From an uncultured Clostridia bacterium (lineage in GTDB: Bacteria > Bacillota_A > Clostridia > Oscillospirales > Oscillospiraceae), in contig CASEPH010000033.1 in assembly GCA_949289625.1 (NCBI GenBank), positions 1-10,262 on the forward strand: a DNA stretch of 10,262 nt, given 5' to 3'. Of this stretch, positions 4,647-10,262 are shown piece by piece (within the stretch, counting starts at the first letter, position 1; each line of letters begins with the position of its first letter). The notes under the pieces were generated by a model, which saw only the letters and a program-made list of their open reading frames with translations, searched no databases and was not told where the DNA came from. The position numbers and the translations under genes were made by a program.

Positions 4647-6551
4647 ATGGCAAAGACCTTGAAAAAAATCAACGATTTTCTGGCCGGTCTGCCGATGACG
4701 ATTGTGGCAGGGATTTTCCTGCTGATTGATTTGATTCCTCATTTGATGGAGGAATTTGGAGGGACAGAAGCTCATTTGAGCGTTTTGCCGTTTGATCCTG
4801 CATGGGCAACAATTATTATCAGCGGCATTCCTCTGCTGTATTTGGCCATCTGGCGAATCATTTATAATCGAGGTATTGCAAAGATTTCTTCGGCGCTGCT
4901 CATTTGTATCGCCATGCTTGCTGCGCTTGCTATTGGAGAAATGTTTGCTGCCGGCGAGGTTGCTTTTATCATGGCTTTAGGTGCTCTGCTGGAGGATACT
5001 GTCACCAATCGTGCAAAAAAAGGTTTAAGAAAGTTAATCAGCCTTGCCCCTGCACAGGGGCGCCGCATCCGTGATGGCGAAGAAGAAATGATTCCCGCAG
5101 AGGAAATCCGCAAAGGGGATGTGCTGCGTATCCTTGCTGGTGAAACCATCCCAGTGGATGGAAAAATCCTGACCGGAGAGACATCCGTAGACCAGTCCAT
5201 TATGACCGGCGAATCTCTGCCTGTAGATAAAACCGTCGGGGATGAGGTGTTCTGCGGTACAATCAACCGTTTTGGAGCGATTGACATTACAGCAGCAAAA
5301 GTCGGCGAAGACAGTTCCCTGCAAAAGCTGATCCGCATGGCAGAGGATGCAGAGAATAAGCAAGCACCCATGCAGCGTATCGCTGACCGGGCGGCAAGCT
5401 GGCTGGTGCCGGCAGCCCTGCTGATTGCCGTTCTCGCTTATGTGTTCACAGGAAACATCGTTACCGGCGTTACTGTACTGGTGGTTTTTTGCCCCTGTGC
5501 TCTGGTGCTGGCAACCCCCACCGCCATTATGGCGGCTATTGGGCAGGCCGCAAAACATGGCGTCATTATTAAATCGGGTGAATCACTGGAAAAGATGGGA
5601 AAGGTGGATACGATTGCTTTCGATAAGACAGGAACCCTTACTTATGGCCGGTTGGAGGTCAGCGATATTATTCCCTTTGATTCCTCGCTCACAAAGAAGG
5701 AGCTGCTCATGCTGACAGCGTCCGCCGAAGCGAAAAGCGAACATCCTCTGGGTAAAGCAATCGCAGCAAAAGCGAAAGGAGAGAGTTTACATTTAACAGA
5801 ATCCGAAGATTTCAAGATGGCGGCTGGCAAGGGCGTTTCCGCAAAGGTCTTCGGTAAGAATCTGCTGTGCGGCAGCGAGAAGTATCTTTTGGAACAGGGG
5901 GTTGTTATTGATGGGCAGGTTCACAGCACATTGGAAAAGCTCCGTGCTGAAGGGAAAGCATCTGTTCTTGTGGCGGAAAAAAACACCTGTATTGGTGTGA
6001 TTGCCCTGTCCGACGTGTTGCGAGCCGAAGCAAAAGACATGGTTTCCCGCTTGAAAGCCATGCACACAAGTACTGTCCTGCTCACCGGCGACCATAAGAA
6101 AACCGCCGACTATTTTGCAAAGCAGGTGGGAATCTCCGAAGTGCGGGCAGAACTGCTTCCAGAGGAAAAGGTGCAGAGTGTGGAAGCCCTGCGTGAATCA
6201 GGGTGGAAGGTCTGTATGATCGGTGACGGTGTCAATGATGCGCCTGCTCTGAAAACCGCTGATGTGGGGGTGGCTATGGGGAGCATGGGCAGCGACATTG
6301 CAGTCGAAGCCGCCGATATTGCCCTGATGAGTGATGATATTTCTAAAATTCCTTATTTGAAGCGGCTGTCCAATGCCACAGTAAAGACCATCAAATTTAG
6401 TATCACGTTGTCTATGTGTATCAACTTTGCGGCGATTGTGCTTTCCCTGCTGGAAATGCTCAACCCTGTCACAGGCGCACTGGTACATAATGCCGGTTCC
6501 TGCTTTGTAGTGCTGATAGCGGCGCTGCTGTATGATCGGAAATTTGGGTGA
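4647..6551 (+). CDS. P1B-type heavy-metal-translocating ATPase lacking an N-terminal metal-binding domain
   Basis: This is a 634-residue membrane pump that uses ATP to move metal ions across the cytoplasmic membrane. All core motifs are present: TGES at 187-190 (actuator domain), CPC at 282-284 in the metal-conducting helix, the phosphorylated aspartate D326 in DKTGTLT, the P1B-specific HP at 366-367, and GDGVNDAPAL at 526-535. Membrane helices precede TGES, flank CPC and follow residue 580. The N-terminus goes straight into the first helix: there is no heavy-metal-associated domain, CxxC motif or histidine-rich tail. The last helix reads VHNAGSCFVVLIAALL, unlike the usual copper-type end; this favours a divalent metal such as zinc, cadmium, cobalt or iron, but the exact metal is open. 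The ATG at 4647 was chosen for the GAGAGGGGGA site just upstream; the frame is open back to 4449 but that part overlaps the tetR start and promoters. It is divergent from, and probably repressed by, the TetR protein. Confidence 0.92.
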   Translation: MAKTLKKINDFLAGLPMTIVAGIFLLIDLIPHLMEEFGGTEAHLSVLPFDPAWATIIISGIPLLYLAIWRIIYNRGIAKISSALLICIAMLAALAIGEMFAAGEVAFIMALGALLEDTVTNRAKKGLRKLISLAPAQGRRIRDGEEEMIPAEEIRKGDVLRILAGETIPVDGKILTGETSVDQSIMTGESLPVDKTVGDEVFCGTINRFGAIDITAAKVGEDSSLQKLIRMAEDAENKQAPMQRIADRAASWLVPAALLIAVLAYVFTGNIVTGVTVLVVFCPCALVLATPTAIMAAIGQAAKHGVIIKSGESLEKMGKVDTIAFDKTGTLTYGRLEVSDIIPFDSSLTKKELLMLTASAEAKSEHPLGKAIAAKAKGESLHLTESEDFKMAAGKGVSAKVFGKNLLCGSEKYLLEQGVVIDGQVHSTLEKLRAEGKASVLVAEKNTCIGVIALSDVLRAEAKDMVSRLKAMHTSTVLLTGDHKKTADYFAKQVGISEVRAELLPEEKVQSVEALRESGWKVCMIGDGVNDAPALKTADVGVAMGSMGSDIAVEAADIALMSDDISKIPYLKRLSNATVKTIKFSITLSMCINFAAIVLSLLEMLNPVTGALVHNAGSCFVVLIAALLYDRKFG

Positions 6552-6612
6552 ACAGATTGTTTGTTCCAGAACTGCTCCCGTCAAGCGGACAATTAAAAAA
6601 TAAAAATTGTTT

Positions 6613-6641
6613 CTGCCGCCAGATGCATAAGCTGGCGGCAG
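6613..6641. terminator. Perfect hairpin after the ATPase gene
   Basis: CTGCCGCCAG (6613-6622) pairs perfectly with CTGGCGGCAG (6632-6641) around a nine-base loop, 61 bases past the ATPase stop. The A/T-rich side is to the left (AATTAAAAAATAAAAATTG, 6591-6609), so as an intrinsic terminator it fits minus-strand transcription better, giving a U-rich tail. Rightwards the tail is only TCTTATG. It may serve both the ATPase gene and the minus-strand remnant genes to the right. Confidence 0.7.
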
Positions 6642-6643
6642 TC

Positions 6644-6682
6644 TTATGCTGCCAACATATATTGTGCATGATACAGCTTCAC
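6644..6682 (-). pseudogene. Possible DUF3990-type gene, only the start left
   Basis: A GTG at 6682-6680 overlaps the preceding TAG by one base (TAGTG), with GGAGGAG nine bases upstream. The frame reads VKLYHAQYMLAA and then stops. As I recall, DUF3990 proteins, which often follow DUF3791 genes, begin with (M)-LYHGS; here the match ends after the histidine. I infer that most of the gene has been deleted. Whether AQYMLAA is the original tail or unrelated sequence cannot be told. The hairpin at 6613-6641 would be its terminator. A genuine 12-residue leader-like peptide is a less likely alternative. Confidence 0.4.
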
Positions 6683-6891
6683 TACAATTCTCCTCCATTT
6701 TTTTTGCAGATGATTTCCAGATCGTCTATAGCATCATCAAGAGACAGCGTATGCTCTATCTCATAATTTTCTTTTAAAAAATTGAGCCCCTTATACTTAT
6801 ATAAATATAAAAATGCGGCTTGGGGGTGAAGACGTTTTTTTCTCGCAAATTCATTAATACAGTTATATGGAATTGAGAGAGAGATGTCAAA
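6682..6891 (-). pseudogene. DUF3791-like small protein, apparently without start codon
   Basis: A 69-codon open frame on the minus strand runs from just after a TAA (6894-6892) to a TAG (6684-6682). It contains CINEFARKKRLHPQAAFLYL, then YKYKGLNFL, ENYEIEHTLSLDDAIDDLEI and ICKKNGGEL. The EFA-K, AF-YL-YKG-FL, YE-EHTLS-DDA-DDL and C-NGG pattern is what I know from the DUF3791 family, small proteins of unknown function commonly encoded next to DUF3990 genes. No ATG, GTG or TTG occurs in frame after the TAA. Before it, a short frame (ATG at 6909-6907) reads MSALF and then hits that stop, which suggests a nonsense mutation near the N-terminus. The family call rests on memory of the motif. It lies between the ATPase and GH13 genes, on the opposite strand from both. 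Confidence 0.55.
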
Positions 6892-6984
6892 TTAAAAAAG
6901 TGCAGACATCCAATAAAAATGCACAGCGACTTTTGGGACGGCTCATGCTACCATACAAAATAGAATGGGAAGGAGGACCTGGAT

Positions 6985-8712
6985 ATGAAAAAATGGTGGA
7001 AGGAAGCAGTGGTGTATCAGATTTATACCAAGAGCTTCTGCGATTCCAACGGGGATGGAATCGGGGATCTGCGGGGAATTATGGAGAAGCTGGATTACAT
7101 CCAGTCCTTGGGTGTGGATGTGCTGTGGCTGAATCCCATTTACCGGTCCCCGGATGTGGACAATGGCTATGACATAGCGGATTATCAGGATATCGATCCG
7201 CGCTACGGCACGCTGGAGGACTTCAAGGCTCTGCTGGATGCGGTTCACAGCCGCGGCATGCGCCTTATTATGGATATGGTGTTAAACCACACCTCGGATG
7301 AGCACTGGTGGTTCCAGGAATCAAAGAAGTCCAAGGACAATCCCTACCGGGACTACTATATCTGGCGGCCGGGAAAGGACGGAAAGGAGCCCAACAACTG
7401 GGGCAATTATTTCTATGAGGGCCGGGGAAGCGCCTGGGAGTATGATGAGGCCACAGGAGAGTATTATCTGCACAATTATTCCAGAAAGATGCCTGACTTA
7501 AACTGGGACAATCCCCGTCTGAAGGATGATATGTGCCAGATGATGCGCTGGTGGCTGGACATGGGGGTGGACGGCTTCCGCATGGACGCCATCAACCGGC
7601 TGGTAAAGCCCAAGGGACTTCCGGATTCCCCCAATCCGCCCACTCCGCCGGTGGGGATCTACGGCTATGTGGTGGACCGGACCATGTGCGCCAACCGGCC
7701 GGGAATTCACGAGCTGCTTCACGAGCTGAATGAACGGGTTTTCAGCCGCTATGACATCATGGTTGTGGGGGAGACAGGAAATGTGGACGCTGCCATCGCC
7801 ATTGATTATGTGAAGGAGGAACGCCGGGAGATCGATATGGTGTTCCATTTTGAGATAGCCAAGAACCCGGTGCTGGTAAATGCCCAGCAGTTCAAGGAAA
7901 TACAGCGCCGCTGGTATCACGTGGTGGAGCAGCACGGCTGGATCACCCAGTATCTCTCCAACCACGACACGCCCAGACAGGTGTCCCGATTTGGAAATGA
8001 CGGGGAATACCGTTATGAATCAGCTGCCATGCTGGCCCTTCTGATGCACACCCATCCAGGCACGGTCTATGTGTACCAGGGGGAGGAGCTGGGCATGACC
8101 AATGTGGATTTTCCGTCCATCGAGGACTACAACGAGAAATACACGGTGGGCAAGTACCACACCATGGTGGAGAGCGGCGTGGATCCCAAGGAGGCGCTGG
8201 ATTCTCTGAAAATGATGAGCCGGGACAATGTGCGCACGCCCATGCAGTGGAATGACAGGGACCAGGCAGGCTTTACCACGGGAAAGCCCTGGCTGCGGGT
8301 CAATCCCAATTATACCCGCATCAATGCGGCAGAGGAGGAGACAGCGGAAAAATCCGTTCTCCGGTTTTACCGGCAGCTGATTTCCATGCGCAAGGCGCAT
8401 CCCATTATGGCCTATGGAACCTACCGGCAGATTTTGGAGGATGATCCGGAGCTTATTATTTACCTGCGGGAATGGGAGGGAGAGCGCTGGCTGGTGGTCT
8501 GCAACTTCTACGGAAATACCCGAAGGCTGCCGGAGGAGGCCGCAGCACTCCTGGCGGGCGGGGAGAACGCGCCGCAGACGGAAGCGGGCGGAAAAAATGC
8601 GCCGCAGACAGAAGCGGGAGGGGAGAATGCGCCCAAGCTTCTTCTCTGCAACTATGAAACCGGAGAGAGGGAAACGATCCGCCCCTATGAGGCGAGAATT
8701 TATAGACTGTGA
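6985..8712 (+). CDS. GH13 alpha-glucosidase (oligo-1,6-glucosidase/maltase group)
   Basis: This is a 575-residue cytoplasmic alpha-glucosidase of glycoside hydrolase family 13; no signal peptide is present. It starts WWKEAVVYQIYTKSFCDSNG with the DSNGDGIGDLRG metal-binding loop typical of the MalL-like subgroup. Conserved regions follow: DMVLNH (97-102), DGFRMDAIN with nucleophile D201, VVGETGN with acid/base E263, and YLSNHDTPR with D328. It would release glucose from short alpha-glucosides. The residue after the nucleophile is Ala202; in this family Val there goes with alpha-1,6 activity and Ala or Thr with alpha-1,4, so a maltase preference is inferred. The C-terminal beta domain carries an odd Ala/Gly-rich repeat at residues 524-550. 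The ATG has AGGAGG eight bases upstream. No convincing promoter was seen in 6895-6970. The GH31 gene follows after 116 bases, probably in the same operon. Confidence 0.93.
   Translation: MKKWWKEAVVYQIYTKSFCDSNGDGIGDLRGIMEKLDYIQSLGVDVLWLNPIYRSPDVDNGYDIADYQDIDPRYGTLEDFKALLDAVHSRGMRLIMDMVLNHTSDEHWWFQESKKSKDNPYRDYYIWRPGKDGKEPNNWGNYFYEGRGSAWEYDEATGEYYLHNYSRKMPDLNWDNPRLKDDMCQMMRWWLDMGVDGFRMDAINRLVKPKGLPDSPNPPTPPVGIYGYVVDRTMCANRPGIHELLHELNERVFSRYDIMVVGETGNVDAAIAIDYVKEERREIDMVFHFEIAKNPVLVNAQQFKEIQRRWYHVVEQHGWITQYLSNHDTPRQVSRFGNDGEYRYESAAMLALLMHTHPGTVYVYQGEELGMTNVDFPSIEDYNEKYTVGKYHTMVESGVDPKEALDSLKMMSRDNVRTPMQWNDRDQAGFTTGKPWLRVNPNYTRINAAEEETAEKSVLRFYRQLISMRKAHPIMAYGTYRQILEDDPELIIYLREWEGERWLVVCNFYGNTRRLPEEAAALLAGGENAPQTEAGGKNAPQTEAGGENAPKLLLCNYETGERETIRPYEARIYRL
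8554..8634 (+). repeat. 30-bp in-frame tandem repeat in the GH13 gene
   Basis: Codons 524-533 read AGGENAPQTE, 534-543 read AGGKNAPQTE, and 544-550 read AGGENAP before the sequence resumes with KLLLCNYETGE. That is 2.7 copies of a 30-bp unit with a few third-position changes. It lies in the C-terminal beta domain, just after EEAAALL, where it probably lengthens a surface loop between strands. Confidence 0.85.
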
Positions 8713-8745
8713 CAAACGGCCCAAATAGCAGAGGGCACAGCTGCT

Positions 8746-8828
8746 GCCGGAACGATTGCAGCCGGAGTGAATGCCGAAACGATTACGGACGGAGTCAATT
8801 CCGGAACTATTAGAAAGGAGAGGACAAT
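8746..8828 (+). repeat. 27-bp tandem repeat carrying the GH31 ribosome binding site
   Basis: Unit 1 (8746-8772) and unit 2 (8773-8799) are 27 bp and share GCCG-AACGATT followed by CGGAGT-AAT. A third, diverged unit (8800-8828) begins TCCGGAACTATT and ends AAAGGAGAGGACAAT, directly before the GH31 ATG. Its AAGGAG falls where the other units have CCGGAG and ACGGAG, and serves as the ribosome binding site. The array fills most of the gap between the two glucosidase genes. Confidence 0.7.
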
Positions 8829-10262
8829 ATGCTGGACAAACGATTTCGATTAAACCTGGACGGAAGGCCAAATCCCAAGTGTGTGGTGCAGGGAGACAAA
8901 TACCGCTTCACCGTGCTCACCTCCCAGATGCTTCGGATGGAGTACGACGAGAACGGAGAATTTGAGGACCGTCCCACCCAGGTAGTCTGGAACAGGAATT
9001 TTGACTGCCCGGAATTTACGGTGCGGGACCAGGAGCACTGCCTGGAGATTGATACAGAATATTTTCACCTGGTATATGACAAAAAGGAATTTTCACCCAA
9101 TCATCTGTACATCGATGTGAAATATGCATTTACCAATTACGGAGGGCGCTGGTACTATGGGAGGACGGACTACGGCGATCCGCCCAGAGAGCATAACCTG
9201 AAGGGCACGGCACGTACCCTGGACCGGTGCGACGGCCCCTGGTACAAGGGGGGCAATGTGCTGGAGCGGATGCGGACCCTGGACGGCCGGATCAACCGGG
9301 AAGAGGGGGATGTGGATCTTGGCATGGGCCTGTGCGATACCAGCGGAAGGACCTTCTTCGATGACGGGGCATCCCTGATTCTTGACGAGGAGGGCTGGGT
9401 TCATCCGCGTAAGAAGGGCTGCATTGACACCTACTTCTTTGGCTATGGCCGGGATTATTTTAAGGCGATTCACGATTTTTATCAGCTCTCCGGGCCAGTA
9501 CCCCTTCTGCCCCGGTATGCTCTGGGCAACTGGTGGAGCCGCTATTGGAAATATACGGAGGAGAGCTACGAGGCCCTTTTGACGCGCTTTACAGAGATGA
9601 ATATTCCATTCTCCGTGGTGGTCATGGATATGGACTGGCATATTGTGGATATCCCGGAAAAATATGGAAAAGGCTGGACTGGCTACACCTGGAACAAGGA
9701 CTTTTTCCCGGATCCGGCCCGGTTCCTTGCCTGGCTCCATGAGCACAACTATCGGATTACCCTAAACCTGCATCCCGCAGACGGGGTGCGCGCCTTTGAG
9801 GAGCAGTATGTCCCGATGGCCCGGGCGCTGGGAGTGGATCCGGAGACAGGATATCCGGTACAGTTTGATTTCACCAATATCGAGTTTATCGAGGCATATT
9901 TCAAGTATCTCCACCATCCGAATGAAGAGATCGGTGTGGACTTTTGGTGGATGGACTGGCAGCAGGGAAATATCTGTGCGGTGGAGGGCCTGGATCCCAT
10001 GTGGATGCTGAACCACTATCACCACTATGACCTGGCCAGCACAGGAAAACGCGGCATCATGCTGTCCCGCTACAGCGGACTGGGAAGCCATCGGTATCCC
10101 ATCGGCTTCTCCGGCGACGTCCATGTGACTTGGGAATCGCTGCAGTATCAGCCTTATTTCACGGCCACTGCGGCAAATGTGGGGTATACATGGTGGAGCC
10201 ATGACATCGGCGGCCATATGAACGGGATCAAGGACAATGAGCTCTATATCCGCTGGCTGCAG
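8829..10262 (+). CDS. GH31 family glycosidase, N-terminal part (runs off window)
   Basis: The frame is open for 478 codons to the window edge. It encodes a glycoside hydrolase of family 31 (alpha-glucosidases, alpha-xylosidases and relatives). The first 220 or so residues form the N-terminal beta-sandwich domain (MLDKRFRLNLDG, then a YGRTDYGDPPREHNLKGT loop). The (beta/alpha)8 barrel starts near PLLPRYALGNWWSRYW. VDFWWMDWQQG supplies the likely nucleophile D376, and RYPIGFSGDVHVTWESL the likely acid/base D430; SHDIGGHMNG is another family signature. There is no signal peptide, so the enzyme is cytoplasmic. The WMDWQQG motif differs from the WxDMxE of classical members, so its substrate is uncertain. 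AGGAG ends eight bases before the ATG, within a tandem repeat. It likely works with the GH13 enzyme on imported alpha-linked sugars. The C-terminal domains are outside the window. Confidence 0.9.
   Translation, partial: MLDKRFRLNLDGRPNPKCVVQGDKYRFTVLTSQMLRMEYDENGEFEDRPTQVVWNRNFDCPEFTVRDQEHCLEIDTEYFHLVYDKKEFSPNHLYIDVKYAFTNYGGRWYYGRTDYGDPPREHNLKGTARTLDRCDGPWYKGGNVLERMRTLDGRINREEGDVDLGMGLCDTSGRTFFDDGASLILDEEGWVHPRKKGCIDTYFFGYGRDYFKAIHDFYQLSGPVPLLPRYALGNWWSRYWKYTEESYEALLTRFTEMNIPFSVVVMDMDWHIVDIPEKYGKGWTGYTWNKDFFPDPARFLAWLHEHNYRITLNLHPADGVRAFEEQYVPMARALGVDPETGYPVQFDFTNIEFIEAYFKYLHHPNEEIGVDFWWMDWQQGNICAVEGLDPMWMLNHYHHYDLASTGKRGIMLSRYSGLGSHRYPIGFSGDVHVTWESLQYQPYFTATAANVGYTWWSHDIGGHMNGIKDNELYIRWLQ

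Noticed and set aside
6552..6984. Transposon end or integrase remnant next to the ATPase gene
   Set aside because: No terminal inverted repeats, target duplication or recombinase fragment could be found; the only coding traces are the DUF3791-like and VKLYH fragments.
8554..8828. CRISPR array
   Set aside because: The repeats are directly adjacent copies with no spacers, one set is in-frame coding, and no cas gene is present.
8020..8871. 283-codon minus-strand frame opposite the end of the GH13 gene
   Set aside because: It runs through both tandem repeats and is antisense to a well-conserved enzyme; no motif or start signal supports it.

Overview
The window looks like a chromosomal segment of a low-to-mid GC Gram-positive anaerobe of the class Clostridia, most likely a Lachnospiraceae-type gut bacterium. 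This is inferred from strong AGGAGG-type ribosome binding sites, the glutaminyl-tRNA synthetase tail, the DUF3791-type remnant and the paired GH13/GH31 glucosidases. I cannot name a species from sequence alone.

Left part (1-3840). The 3' end of glnS runs into a long hairpin shared with a convergent LysR-type regulator gene on the minus strand. The regulator is divergent from an SLC13/DASS-like permease gene, which is followed after 64 bases by a gene for a cytoplasmic metallo-beta-lactamase-fold hydrolase. The divergent promoters appear to share one palindromic TTGCAA as their -35 box. The simplest reading is a LysR-controlled uptake-and-hydrolysis operon for an unknown organic anion. It ends in a strong terminator with a GAAA tetraloop.

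Middle part (3903-6551). A TetR-type repressor gene (minus) is divergent from a gene for a P1B-type heavy-metal ATPase (plus). Their intergenic region is the most striking piece of the window. Two near-consensus promoters point towards each other, each drives the gene beyond the other promoter, and a dyad operator candidate lies where both transcripts should start. The arms form a 22-pair imperfect inverted repeat. A second palindrome with the same CGAACA half-site lies in the tetR leader. The module looks AT-richer than its neighbours around tetR and may have been acquired.

Junction (6552-6984). This stretch holds a perfect 10-bp hairpin and, on the minus strand, the remains of a DUF3791/DUF3990-type gene pair: a 69-codon DUF3791-like frame with no start codon, and what looks like the first five codons of its partner, closed after 12 codons.

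Right part (6985-10262). A GH13 alpha-glucosidase gene is followed by a GH31 glycosidase gene cut by the window end, probably one operon for breaking down alpha-glucosides. Two unrelated short tandem repeats lie near this gene boundary: a 30-bp in-frame repeat near the GH13 C-terminus, and a 27-bp repeat between the genes whose third copy contains the GH31 ribosome binding site and runs up to its start codon.
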